Below, piece by piece: positions 51,361 through 59,945 of a stretch of DNA of 64,000 bases. Every line of letters starts with the position of its first letter. The first letter of the stretch is position 1. The notes beneath the pieces were generated by a model. The model saw only the letters and a program-made list of their open reading frames with translations. It searched no databases and had not been told where the DNA came from. Made by a program: the position numbers and the translations under genes. This stretch comes from Streptomyces sp. NBC_01669 (GTDB lineage: Bacteria; Actinomycetota; Actinomycetes; Streptomycetales; Streptomycetaceae): the NCBI RefSeq assembly GCF_026339735.1, contig NZ_JAPEQG010000001.1, positions 6,267,501-6,331,500 on the forward strand, given 5' to 3'.

Positions 51361-52713
51361 GTGATGGACGAACCGAACGCGCAGGGGGGCGACCTCGTCG
51401 CTCTGGCCGCCGAGGCGTACGTGTACGGGTATCCGTTGGTCTCCGGCCTGTCGACGGTCGAGAGATCGATGCAGGAGGGCGTCGGCCCGCTTGCGCCGAC
51501 TCCGTTCAACCACTTCGCGCACGCGGGGCAGTTGGCGGCTCCCGACACCCACTTCGCCCCCGTCAGCCACGACACCGTCTGCTCGATGGCTCAGCTGGAC
51601 CTGTCCGGAGGGCCGATCCGGCTGCATGTCCCGGACACCGGCGGGGCTTACTACGTGCTGCAGTTCGTGGACACATGGACCAACAACTTCGCCTATGTGG
51701 GACGTCGGGCCACCGGCACGGACGCGGGTGACTGGCTCATCGTGCCGCCGGGCTGGTCGGGCAGGGAGCCCAGCGGGGTGCGTGGGGTGATCGATGCGCC
51801 GACCTCCGTCGTCTCTGTCATCGGGCGCAACGTCTGCGACGGCCCGGACGACCTGACGCGGGTGCGGGCGCTCCAGGAGCAGTACACGCTCACGTATCTC
51901 GAACCCGGCACGCACCGGACGGGGCTGCCGGCGCCCGACCCCGACGTACCGGCGGAGCTGCGGTTCTTCGAGCAGCTCAGGGTGTGGCTGGCCGACTTTC
52001 CGCCGGCCGCCGCCGACTGCGCGTACCAGGACCGGTTCCAGCCGCTGGGGTTGCTGGAGGAGGGGCCCTCGCCGTACGTCTCCGCCGGTTCCGCCCTCGT
52101 ACACGCACTCACCGAGGGGATGGCGCAGGGCAGGGAGCGGGTCGAGGCGGCCGCCCGGCCGAGCACGGTGACGGGCGGGGGATGGGAGATGGATCCGCAT
52201 CTCCACGACTACAACCTCGACCACTTCGGGGTGGGGACGATCGACTCCCCGGAGTGGAAGATCGCCGACCGGGAGGCGTCCTACCTGGTCAGATCGGTGG
52301 CGGCGCGCGTGGCTCTGTGGGGGAGCCACGGGTACGAGGAGGTGTGCGCCCACACCTCCCACGACGCCGACGGCAATCCGCTGAGCGGTGCGCACTCCTA
52401 TGTGATGCGCTTCGAGCAGCCGCCGCCGGTGGAAGCGTTCTGGTCCGTGACCATGTACGACGCGCCGGACCACCACCCCGTCGCAAATCCGGCGGGCCGG
52501 CACTCGCTCGGGGACCGCACCCCCGGGCTGGTGCGTGGGGCCGACGGGTCGCTGACGGTCCACATCAGCAAGGAGACGCCCACGGACCCTGCCGCTGCTG
52601 CGAACTGGCTGCCCGCGCCCGACGGGGAGTTCCGGCCCGTGCTCAGGTTCTGCATGCCGGGGCGCGCGATCATCGACGGCAGCTATGAGCTCCCCGCCAT
52701 CGAACTGAGCTGA
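51361..52713 (+). CDS. DUF1254/DUF1214 domain protein
   Basis: A 450-residue soluble protein. The DUF1254 half starts with AAEAYVYGYPLV and includes PDTHFAPVSHDTVCSMAQLD and YYVLQFVDTWTNNFAYVG; the C-terminal DUF1214 half has FWSVTMYDAPDHHPVANPA and YSLxxRTPG-like HSLGDRTPGLV. The pair is a beta-rich module of unknown activity found widely in bacteria. GTG 51361 or ATG 51364 are both possible, with GGAGGG about 7 bases upstream. Confidence 0.88.
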   Translation: MMDEPNAQGGDLVALAAEAYVYGYPLVSGLSTVERSMQEGVGPLAPTPFNHFAHAGQLAAPDTHFAPVSHDTVCSMAQLDLSGGPIRLHVPDTGGAYYVLQFVDTWTNNFAYVGRRATGTDAGDWLIVPPGWSGREPSGVRGVIDAPTSVVSVIGRNVCDGPDDLTRVRALQEQYTLTYLEPGTHRTGLPAPDPDVPAELRFFEQLRVWLADFPPAAADCAYQDRFQPLGLLEEGPSPYVSAGSALVHALTEGMAQGRERVEAAARPSTVTGGGWEMDPHLHDYNLDHFGVGTIDSPEWKIADREASYLVRSVAARVALWGSHGYEEVCAHTSHDADGNPLSGAHSYVMRFEQPPPVEAFWSVTMYDAPDHHPVANPAGRHSLGDRTPGLVRGADGSLTVHISKETPTDPAAAANWLPAPDGEFRPVLRFCMPGRAIIDGSYELPAIELS

Positions 52714-52759
52714 CCCGGGTGTTCCGGCCGTTGTCAGTGGGGCGGTCCACACTGGAGTC

Positions 52760-52987
52760 ATGTGCCGCAGTATCAAGACCCTTCGCCCGCCAGCCATCCC
52801 CGAGGAGGCCACTGAGGAGGACATCCGGGCGGCCGCCCTGCAGTTCGTGCGCAAGGTGTCCGGCTTCCGGGCTCCGGCCGCGCACAATCAGGAGGTGTTC
52901 GACCGGGCCGTGGACGAGATCGCCGCAGCGACCGCCAGACTGATGGACGGTCTTGAGGTGCGGGGGGCGGCCGTCAGGACGCCGTAG
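52760..52987 (+). CDS. DUF2277 family protein
   Basis: A 75-residue protein matching DUF2277: MCRSIKTLRPPAIPEEATEE, AALQFVRKVSGFRAPAAHN and DRAVDEIAAATARLMDGL. The conserved N-terminal MCRxIKTL is intact. It is a small helical protein of unknown function. Its end overlaps the convergent DedA gene by 14 bases. Confidence 0.88.
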   Translation: MCRSIKTLRPPAIPEEATEEDIRAAALQFVRKVSGFRAPAAHNQEVFDRAVDEIAAATARLMDGLEVRGAAVRTP

Positions 52988-53651
52988 AAGCCGAAGCGGG
53001 TGCTGGAGCGGAAGCCGTCGCGGCCGCCGCTCCGGGGCGGCGCATGAGGTACGCGGCGAGGGCGCCTGCCACGAACAGGGCCAGGACCGAGACCGCAGTG
53101 CTCAGCCATGTCGTGCCCAGCCACTGGCCGCCGAAGTAGCCGAGGCCCACGCTGTAGACCGCCCAGGCCACACCGGCCAGCGCCGACCAGGGCAGGAACT
53201 CCTTCACCCTGCGGTGCGCCGCGCCCGCGCCCAGGGAGACGACCGAGCGGCCGGCCGGGGCGAAGCGGGCGATGACGACGAGGATTCCGCCGCCGCGGCT
53301 CAGAGCCGCGCCGAGTCGTGCCTGGGCGGTGGTGAGGCGGCGCGAGCGGGCAATCGCCCGGTCGAGGCGGTCGCCGCCGCGCCAGGCCAGCCGGTACGCG
53401 ACGAGGTCGCCGAGCACCGAGGCGGTGGCCGCGCTCAGGATCAGGGCGAGGAGCGACGGAACCTGGGGGACCTCGCTGGGGCCGCCCGCCGTGCCCACGA
53501 CCGTGGTCGAGCCCGCGGCGGCGGCTGTCGCAGCGGTGATCACCAGGACCCCGCTGGGGAGGACGGGCAGGAAGACGTCCAGGAGCACCGAGAGGGCGAC
53601 CACGGCATAGATCCATGGGCTGCCGGTCAGCGCACCCACACTCTCGAGCAC
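52974..53651 (-). CDS. DedA/VTT family membrane protein
   Basis: A 225-residue protein with helices at both ends and the DedA core: ALILSAATASVLGDLVAYRL, then IARFAPAGRSVVSLGAGAAH, the family's F/G-x-R-x-x-P/A-x-x-R segment, and PWSALAGVAWAVYSVGLGYF. DedA proteins are membrane scramblase/flippase-like proteins; some move undecaprenyl phosphate or phosphatidylethanolamine. The C terminus is a low-complexity Ala/Ser/Pro tail. An IR GCACAT-catta-ATGTGC (53746-53762) lies about 100 bases upstream. Confidence 0.88.
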   Translation of the reverse strand: MLESVGALTGSPWIYAVVALSVLLDVFLPVLPSGVLVITAATAAAAGSTTVVGTAGGPSEVPQVPSLLALILSAATASVLGDLVAYRLAWRGGDRLDRAIARSRRLTTAQARLGAALSRGGGILVVIARFAPAGRSVVSLGAGAAHRRVKEFLPWSALAGVAWAVYSVGLGYFGGQWLGTTWLSTAVSVLALFVAGALAAYLMRRPGAAAATASAPAPASASTAS

Positions 53652-53863
53652 CTTCTACTCCCCGATTCGTTTCAACGCCGCGACGTCGCAGGGGAGCGGC
53701 AGGAGCGGCAGGGCCAGCTGTACAGCGTACGCCTGCCGTTTACCTGCACATCATTAATGTGCGGAGGATGTCGTGTACCTCACGCGTCACATCTGCACCC
53801 TGGGGGAGTGGCGCCCGGCCCTCACTGTCGCAGAGGGCCGGGCATCCGGAACCGGGCCTCGGA

Positions 53864-54322
53864 TCAGGCCGTGACCGCCGACGCCCGTTCGCGGGCGCGG
53901 TCGTCACTGCGCTCCGCGTCGTTCCGCGGGGCGAACAGCCGGTCCAGGGCGAAGGCGCCGGGGCCGGTGAAGACCAGCAGCAGGAACACCCAGCAGAAGA
54001 CCGCTGACGGCTCGCCGCCGTTCTGCAGCGGGAAGAGGGCCTCGGGCTGGTGGACCTTGAAGTACGCGTACGCCATGGAGCCGGAGGAGATGAAGGCGGC
54101 GATGCGGGTGCCGAGGCCGAGTACGACCAGGGCGCCGCCGACGAGCTGGATGAGGGCCGCGTACCAGCCGGGCCAGGTGCCGGCGGGTATCGAGCCGCCG
54201 CCTATCGCGCCGCCGAGGATGCCGAAGAGCGAGGCGGCGCCATGGCAGGCGAAGAGCAGACCGACGACGATCCGGAACAGACTGAGCGCGTACGGCTGCG
54301 CCTTGTTCAGCTGGGTGTACAT
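53864..54322 (-). CDS. DoxX family membrane protein
   Basis: A 152-residue protein with four helices and the DoxX signature regions: LFRIVVGLLFACHGAASLFG at the start, GWYAALIQLVGGALVVLGLG and FCWVFLLLVFTGPGAFALDR. Members are linked to redox, sulfur or membrane homeostasis; some partner thiol enzymes. A possible iron box lies 50 bases upstream of the start. Confidence 0.88.
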   Translation of the reverse strand: MYTQLNKAQPYALSLFRIVVGLLFACHGAASLFGILGGAIGGGSIPAGTWPGWYAALIQLVGGALVVLGLGTRIAAFISSGSMAYAYFKVHQPEALFPLQNGGEPSAVFCWVFLLLVFTGPGAFALDRLFAPRNDAERSDDRARERASAVTA

Positions 54323-54371
54323 GGGGGGAGAGCTCCTTCGGTCTGGTGGGGACGTGAACCGATTGAGCGCT

Positions 54372-54390
54372 TCAGGTTAGGGAAACCTTA
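54372..54390 (-). promoter_or_regulatory. Candidate iron box (DmdR1/IdeR-type) upstream of doxX
   Basis: TCAGGTTAGGGAAACCTTA matches the TTAGGTTAGGCTAACCTAA consensus of the actinobacterial iron regulators at 15 of 19 positions, including both AGGTT and AACCT half-sites. It is 50-68 bases before the doxX start, a position fit for promoter overlap. Iron control of doxX is inferred. Confidence 0.5.
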
Positions 54391-54435
54391 CCAATGCTTG
54401 CAAGTTCAACATTCTGTCGGCTGGCTGAAAACTGC

Positions 54436-56124
54436 CTACGCGCCGGTGGTCAGGTTCTGGTCCAGTACCGTCTCCAGCTGTGCACCTGCGCTGCTCTCTT
54501 TGGCCTGAACCAATGTCAGCGCAGCTTTCCGGCCACGCAGGGTGAGAGTCATCAACTGATTGCCGAACCACGGTCCGCCGGTCTTCCGCCACTGGATCGG
54601 TGACGGGCCCGTCCGCCCGTGCCGTGCCAGTACCCGCCCCAGCCGCCGTCCCGTCCGGCTCCAGGCGAAACGGAATCCAGCCCTGAGCACGCCGGGTATC
54701 GAGTTGTGCACGGGTGAGCAGGTCAGCTGCAGGATGCGCGCCCCGGGCGCACCTCCCGGCGCGTCGGCCGGCCATGAGGGCTCCGCGATGTACGCGTGGT
54801 GCACATCGCCCGACAGCACGCATACCGTCGCCGGAGCGTCCGGACCGCTCCCCGCCTCCCGGATCAGCTCGGTCAGCCGGCGGAACGAGGCGGGGAACGC
54901 CGCCCAATGTTCCAGGTCGGAGCGTCGGCGCAGACTCTCGCCGAACCGCGCCCAGCGCCCGCCGGGCCCACCCCGCTCGCCCCGGCACAGCGCGGCGTCC
55001 CACTCCTCCGCGGCATGGACGAGCGGCGGAAGCAGCCACGGCAACGACGTACCGATCAGGAGATGGTCGTACGAACCGGGGTCGGCGAGCGCCTCCTCGC
55101 GCACCCAGCGCGCCTCCTCGGCGTCGAGCATCGACCGCCGCTCCTCGTCGAGAACGCGAGCCGCGCGGGTGTCCACCATCAGCAGCCGAATTCGGCCGAA
55201 AACACGTCGGTAGCTCCACCGTGTACCGGCGGGTTCGGCGTCCGCCTCGGCGGCGAAGCGGCGCAGTGGCTCCGTGCCGTCAGGGACGGCACGCACCTCG
55301 GCGTAGAGCGGGTCCGCGGCCAGGGCGGTGGGGGAGAGATTGCCGAGGTGCTGGTAGACCCAGTACGAGGCCAGCCCGCTGACGATCCGCTCGTGCCACC
55401 AGGGGGTCGCCCGGACATCGGCGAGCCAGGCGGCGCTGGTGTTCCAGTCGTCCACGACGTCGTGATCGTCGAAGATCATGCAGCTGGGGACGGTCGAGAG
55501 CAGCCAGCGCACCTCGGGGTCGCGCCAGGACTCGTCGTAGAGGTGGGTGTACTCCTCGTAGTCCGCGACCTCGGCGCCCGGCGGTTCGCTCAGGTCCCGA
55601 CGTGCGGCGAGGCGGCGGCGGGTCGCCTTCGATATCTCGTCGGCGTACACCTGGTCGCCGAGCAGGAGCAGTACGTCGGGGCGTGCGGCACCCGGGTCGG
55701 CGGCGAGCCGGGCGGCGAGGGCGTCCAGGGCGTCGGGGCCGACGGTGTCGGGCTCGCCGGAGGGGGGAGCCGCCCAGCGGCAGGACCCGAAGGAGATCCG
55801 GACGGGCCGTTCCCCGGTGTCATCGGCCGGAGCCGGTGGCGTGGTGATCGTGCTCGCGGGGAAGCCGGAGTTCTTGAGCGGCCAGACCCGGCGGCCGTCG
55901 AGCAGCACCTCGTACGCGGTGGTCGAGTCCGGGGTCAGACCGGTCACCACCACCAGTGCGTAGTGGTGACCGGCGATCGCGAACGTCCGGGACGAGCCGG
56001 ACGCGCCGTCCGCGCATCGCACTTCGGCCGTGGTGGGCCGGTCGGCCTCCACCCAGACGGTCGCGGTGGAGCCCGTCTCCCAGTCGACGTATCGCAGCAG
56101 TGGTCCCAGGCGCAGCCCGGCCAT
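54436..56124 (-). CDS. PhoD-like alkaline phosphatase
   Basis: A 562-residue metallophosphatase without an evident signal peptide. Residues 1-95 form an N-terminal fibronectin-like domain (TATVWVEADRPTTAEVRC). The catalytic part has ISFGSCRWAAPP, LLLGDQVYADEI, DDHDVVDDWN (metal-binding Asp/His), SLPWLLPPLVH and LSGDVHHAYIAEPS. PhoD enzymes hydrolyse phosphomonoesters or diesters with Ca/Fe or similar metals; lack of a Tat signal suggests a cytoplasmic form. GTG/ATG near 56124 follows GGAGGGC. Confidence 0.9.
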   Translation of the reverse strand: MAGLRLGPLLRYVDWETGSTATVWVEADRPTTAEVRCADGASGSSRTFAIAGHHYALVVVTGLTPDSTTAYEVLLDGRRVWPLKNSGFPASTITTPPAPADDTGERPVRISFGSCRWAAPPSGEPDTVGPDALDALAARLAADPGAARPDVLLLLGDQVYADEISKATRRRLAARRDLSEPPGAEVADYEEYTHLYDESWRDPEVRWLLSTVPSCMIFDDHDVVDDWNTSAAWLADVRATPWWHERIVSGLASYWVYQHLGNLSPTALAADPLYAEVRAVPDGTEPLRRFAAEADAEPAGTRWSYRRVFGRIRLLMVDTRAARVLDEERRSMLDAEEARWVREEALADPGSYDHLLIGTSLPWLLPPLVHAAEEWDAALCRGERGGPGGRWARFGESLRRRSDLEHWAAFPASFRRLTELIREAGSGPDAPATVCVLSGDVHHAYIAEPSWPADAPGGAPGARILQLTCSPVHNSIPGVLRAGFRFAWSRTGRRLGRVLARHGRTGPSPIQWRKTGGPWFGNQLMTLTLRGRKAALTLVQAKESSAGAQLETVLDQNLTTGA

Positions 56125-56244
56125 GAGGTGCCCTCCTCGCGTCGTCCCGCACGGACGGGGCTCGTCACATACGGACGGGGCCCGTACGGTACAGGCGGCT
56201 CCGTACCGTACGGAACGACGGGGAGGGGGCGGGCGGTTCCGGCG

Positions 56245-56889
56245 TCAGCAGCCGTTCAGGACCGACTGGAGCGCGCTCTTCTCCGCGGAGTCGACGGTCA
56301 GGTTGTAGTAGTGCTTCACATGCACCCAGGCGCGCACGTAGGTGCACCGGTACGCGGTACGCGACGGCAGCCACTCGGCCGGGTCCTGGTCGCTCTTGGA
56401 CTGGTTGACGTTGTCCGTGACCGCGATGAGCTGTGGGCGCGTCAGATCGTTGGCGAACGACTGGCGTTGGGCGGTGGTCCAGCTGCTCGCGCCCGAGCGC
56501 CAGGCCTCGGCGAGCGGGACCATGTGGTCGATGTCCAGGTCGGAGGCGGCGGTCCAGGTGGCTCCGTCGTACTCCGAGTACCAACTGCCGCTGACGGCGG
56601 CGCAGCTGGAGTCCTGGACCACGTTCGTGCCGTCGCGCTTCAGGACGACCTCGCGGGTGTTGCAGGTGCCCGACTGGGTGATCCAGTGCGGGAACTTGTC
56701 CCGGCTGTAGCCGGTCGACGAGCCTTCCGCCGATACCGTCAGCTCGCTCAGGTAGGTGCGGGCGGTGGAGGCGCTGACCGGGGTGGGCATGGCCGCCTGG
56801 GCGGTGGGCGCGGTGAGCAGCCCTGTGGTTGCGGCAAGTGCGGCGGATGCGACGACCACACCTATGCGACGCGCGTAGACACCTGACAT
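56245..56889 (-). CDS. Secreted HNH-type nuclease (DUF1524-like)
   Basis: A 214-residue exported protein. The signal peptide is followed by AQAAMPTPV. The nuclease core has DLDIDHMVPLAEAWRSGA (His-Met in the DHxxP metal site), NDLTRPQLIAVTDNVNQSKS and DPAEWLPS. Paired cysteines (GTCNTRE, SSCAAV, YRCTYV, NGC end) suggest disulfides. Such secreted HNH proteins are nonspecific extracellular DNases used for nutrient release or during mycelial lysis. ATG 56889 follows GGGAGTTC. Confidence 0.9.
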   Translation of the reverse strand: MSGVYARRIGVVVASAALAATTGLLTAPTAQAAMPTPVSASTARTYLSELTVSAEGSSTGYSRDKFPHWITQSGTCNTREVVLKRDGTNVVQDSSCAAVSGSWYSEYDGATWTAASDLDIDHMVPLAEAWRSGASSWTTAQRQSFANDLTRPQLIAVTDNVNQSKSDQDPAEWLPSRTAYRCTYVRAWVHVKHYYNLTVDSAEKSALQSVLNGC

Positions 56890-57190
56890 GCGAACTCCCT
56901 CGATGTGGGGGGACCTTGGACGGGCGACCTGTGGAGCCCGGCCATCGTGGCGGCGCCAGGTTTCTGTGGGGTGGGCGCCAGGTAACAGGGTGGCGACATG
57001 GGCACGTCACATCAAGGGCTGGGACGGACCGGGCTGCGGTGCGAGGGCGTAGGGAAGGAAATGTGCGGGTGTACGCGGATGTTCGCGGCCTATGGGGGTG
57101 TCCGGGCCCGTAGGCGAGGCATATGAGGAAGCGGGAGTTGACGTATCGACAGGTCGCGAATGCCGGGCCGACCGGACTTATGGTTGCCGC
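56890..57190. other. Intergenic region between secreted nuclease and FetB-like gene
   Basis: About 300 bases between divergent genes, which must hold their promoters. No strong operator, riboswitch or small gene is seen. Confidence 0.5.
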
Positions 57191-57925
57191 GTGCTGCTTC
57201 CGGTCAACCTCACGCTCGGCATCGTCCTCGCCGTGCTCCTCGCGGCGGCCGCCGCCGTCGCCGCCTGGGCCTCGCTCGGCCGGTCGCGCGAGATCGTCCT
57301 CGCCGGGCTGCGTGCCGCGGTCCAACTCGCCGGCGTCTCCGTGCTCATCGGCTGGGTGGTCCGCTCGCTGCCGCCGCTGCTCTGCTTCGTGGCGCTGATG
57401 TATGCCGTGGCGGTACGGACCGCCGGACGTCGGATCACCAAGAACCGCACCTGGTGGTGGGCGGCCGTGCCGATCGCCGCGGGGGTGGCGCCGGTGGTCG
57501 CCCTGCTGCTGCTCACCGGGCTTCTGCCGGTCCGGGGCATCGCGCTGATCCCGGTGACGGGCATTCTCATCGGGGGCGCGCTCACCGCGACCGTACTCGG
57601 CGGACGGCGGGCGCTGGACGAACTGACCATGCGGCGCGGGGAGGTGGAGGCGGGGATGGCGCTCGGGCTGCTCGACCGCGATGCCCGGCTGGAGATCGCC
57701 CGGCCCGCGGCGTCGGACGCGCTGCTGCCGGGGCTGGACCAGACGCGGACGGTGGGGCTCGTCACGCTGCCCGGGGCGTTCGTGGGCATGCTGCTGGGCG
57801 GCGCCTCACCGGTTCAGGCGGGGGCCGTGCAACTGTTCGTCCTGGTGGCGCTGATGGCCGTACAGGCGGTGGCTGTTGCCACGGTGCTGGAGCTGGTGGC
57901 GCGGGGGCGGCTGCGCCGCGACTGA
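57191..57925 (+). CDS. FetB/YbbM (UPF0014) family permease
   Basis: A 244-residue protein with about seven helices. The FetB-type landmarks are present: IVLAGLRAAVQLAGVSVLIG, AVRTAGRRITKNRT, PVTGILIGGALTATVLGGRR and GLVTLPGAFVGMLLGGASP. The family works as the permease half of FetAB-type ABC exporters (iron) or as uncharacterised metal transporters; no ATPase gene is adjacent here. GTG 57191 begins near the first helix; upstream frames lack one. There is no clear ribosome site, so the start is uncertain. Confidence 0.8.
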   Translation: MLLPVNLTLGIVLAVLLAAAAAVAAWASLGRSREIVLAGLRAAVQLAGVSVLIGWVVRSLPPLLCFVALMYAVAVRTAGRRITKNRTWWWAAVPIAAGVAPVVALLLLTGLLPVRGIALIPVTGILIGGALTATVLGGRRALDELTMRRGEVEAGMALGLLDRDARLEIARPAASDALLPGLDQTRTVGLVTLPGAFVGMLLGGASPVQAGAVQLFVLVALMAVQAVAVATVLELVARGRLRRD

Positions 57926-57944
57926 ACCGGGGAGTTTTCCGGGG

Positions 57945-58607
57945 TCAGACGGCGCGGATGTGCAGACGGATCGAGCCGTCTGCCGACGCCTCCACCCGGA
58001 TCTGCTTCAGATCCCCGACGTGCGCGTCCGGCGCCAGTGCCGCGGCGCGCGGGCCCACGCCCACGACGCGCATCCCGGCCGCCCGGCCTGCCGCGATACC
58101 CGCCTCCGAGTCCTCGAAGACGATGCAGTCGGCCGGGGCGAAACCCAGTTCGGCCGCACCTTTGAGGAAGCCCTCCGGGTCGGGCTTGCTGGCGCCGACG
58201 CATTCAGCCGTGACGCGGGTGATCGGCATCCGCAGTCCGGCCGCCGTCATCCGGGCCTGGGCGAGCGCCTCGTCGGCCGAGGTCACCAGGGCGTGCGGGA
58301 GCGTGGCGATCGCGTCCATGAAGGCCGGGGCGCCGCCGATCGGGACCACGCCGTCGGTGTCGGCGGTCTCCTCGGCGAGCATGACCCGGTTGTCGGCGTA
58401 GTTCTGCTCCATCGGCCGGTCGGGCAGGAGTACCGCCATGGTGGCGTACCCCTGCCGCCCGTGGACCACCTTGAGCGCGGCCTCGGGATCCAGCCCCTCC
58501 CGCAGTGCCCAGCGCCGCCAGCAGCGCTCCACCACCGCGTCGGAGTTCACGAGTGTGCCGTCCATGTCAAGCAGGAGGGCACGTGCGGTGAGGACGGTGG
58601 CCGGCAT
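57945..58607 (-). CDS. HAD-superfamily phosphatase (beta-phosphoglucomutase-like)
   Basis: A 220-residue HAD enzyme. Motif I is ARALLLDMDGTLVNSDAVVE, motif II-like Ser in ALVTSADEAL, motif III GASKPDPEGF and motif IV IVFEDSEAGIAAG. It belongs to the subfamily of sugar phosphatases and 2-deoxyglucose-6-phosphate phosphatases. The ATG at 58607 gives the correct motif I distance. The larger frame (to 58961) has no signal. Confidence 0.9.
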   Translation of the reverse strand: MPATVLTARALLLDMDGTLVNSDAVVERCWRRWALREGLDPEAALKVVHGRQGYATMAVLLPDRPMEQNYADNRVMLAEETADTDGVVPIGGAPAFMDAIATLPHALVTSADEALAQARMTAAGLRMPITRVTAECVGASKPDPEGFLKGAAELGFAPADCIVFEDSEAGIAAGRAAGMRVVGVGPRAAALAPDAHVGDLKQIRVEASADGSIRLHIRAV

Positions 58608-58759
58608 CGGCGGGCTCCAGGGCGCGGGGGGAGAAGGGCAACGTGGGGTGAAGAGAACAAGCGGCCCCGCCCGCCGGTCAGGGAGTGCGGGCGAGGACCA
58701 CTTTGTTCCATCACGATACAAAAACCTGCCCGGGAAAGCGAATCCCTTTCCGAATACGG

Positions 58760-58797
58760 GAGGAGAAGGCCGGCTCCCCGGGGCCGGCCTTCTCCTC
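58760..58797 (-). terminator. Terminator after the peptidoglycan-binding protein gene
   Basis: GAGGAGAAGGCCGGC pairs exactly with GCCGGCCTTCTCCTC across 8 bases, at the end of the minus-strand gene at 58796-59827. A long perfect stem; it overlaps the stop codon by two bases. Confidence 0.8.
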
Positions 58798-59827
58798 AGG
58801 ACTGGCCGCGGCCCGTCGTCTCCGCCTCCAGTGCGCTCCGGGTGCTCGGGCCGTAGACGCCCGGCGGGTCGCCCTCGATGGACTTGCGCGACTGGTAGGC
58901 GCGTACGGCGCTCGCGACCCGGTCCGAGTAGTTGCCGTTGTCGGGTCCCGGGTAGAGCCACACCTCCTGCAGCCGCCGTTGCAGCTCGGCCACCGCGGGA
59001 CCGTGGTCGCCGGGCTGCAGCGTGGGGCCGTCCGGTTCCCCGAGCGACGGGGCCGTCGAGGTCCCGGTGGACTGCGAGACCGTCGCCGATGCCGACGGGG
59101 CGGACGGGCGCGAAGAGGCAGCGGATGCAGAGGCGGAGGGCGAGGCGCTCGCCGACGCGGAGACGGATGCGGACGGCGACGCCGAAGCCGACGGGGAGGT
59201 GGATGCAGAGGCGGACGCGGACGCCGACGGCGATGCGTCCGCTGAAAGGGGCGCATCGGGGACGCTCGACACCCGGGCAGTCGGGAGCGCGCGGTCGCGC
59301 TCGGAGTCCCCGTTCCCGTCCCCGCCGAACAGGCCGCCGGCGAACGCCGCGGTGCCCACCACGCCGACCACGGCCGTGCCGACCGCGAGCATCGCGAAGG
59401 GCCGTCGGCGGCGTGGCTGCACCGGGTCCACCAGGCCCACCAGGTCCACGGCCGTGGCGTCCGTACGGGGATCATCCGCCCCGGCGCTCTCCTGCGGCAA
59501 GGGTGACAGAGGCGGCGGATCCACCGGCGCCGCCCGGTCGAGGAAGAGCGGCATCGTCATGGCGGCGTCCTCCGGGGCGGCGTCCGCGGGTGCCTCGTCG
59601 CCCCCCAGCGTCACGTACGGCCGGATCCGCAGTGGATCGAAGTCCTCCGCCGCCGCGCTCTCCGCACGCTCGGCCGCCCGCCGTGCCGCGCGCTCCGCGC
59701 ACCCGCACCCGGGCCCCGCACCAGGTCTGCCGCCGGGCCCGGCGGCGGGTCTGTCGTGCTGTCCCCCGTCCCATGCTTCCGTCGCTCTGTCGTCCGTGCC
59801 GCATTCCGGGCAGACATGTCCGGTCAT
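58796..59827 (-). CDS. Peptidoglycan-binding domain protein with Ser/Ala repeat linker
   Basis: A 343-residue membrane protein. The N terminus has CPECGTDD and a Gly-rich CGCAE cluster that may bind zinc; about residues 140-165 are one membrane helix (FAMLAVGTAVVGVVGTAAFA). A long Ser/Ala/Pro linker (ASPSASASASASTSP-like) passes through the wall, and residues 270-335 are a PG_binding_1 domain (GDHGPAVAELQRRLQEVWLY and SAVRAYQSRKSIEGDPPGVY). The layout suits an envelope sensor or anchor. ATG 59827 is used; a GGGAGGGACCC lies just before it. Confidence 0.88.
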   Translation of the reverse strand: MTGHVCPECGTDDRATEAWDGGQHDRPAAGPGGRPGAGPGCGCAERAARRAAERAESAAAEDFDPLRIRPYVTLGGDEAPADAAPEDAAMTMPLFLDRAAPVDPPPLSPLPQESAGADDPRTDATAVDLVGLVDPVQPRRRRPFAMLAVGTAVVGVVGTAAFAGGLFGGDGNGDSERDRALPTARVSSVPDAPLSADASPSASASASASTSPSASASPSASVSASASASPSASASAASSRPSAPSASATVSQSTGTSTAPSLGEPDGPTLQPGDHGPAVAELQRRLQEVWLYPGPDNGNYSDRVASAVRAYQSRKSIEGDPPGVYGPSTRSALEAETTGRGQS

Positions 59828-59945
59828 TGTGGGTCCCTCCCCTTGAACTGCCTGCGATTATGCAGTCCGCCGCAGCGATGCCCCAACAGGCCATAACCGT
59901 CCAGAACGGCCAGGATGGGGATGTAGTGGAACCGAGGAGATGTTC

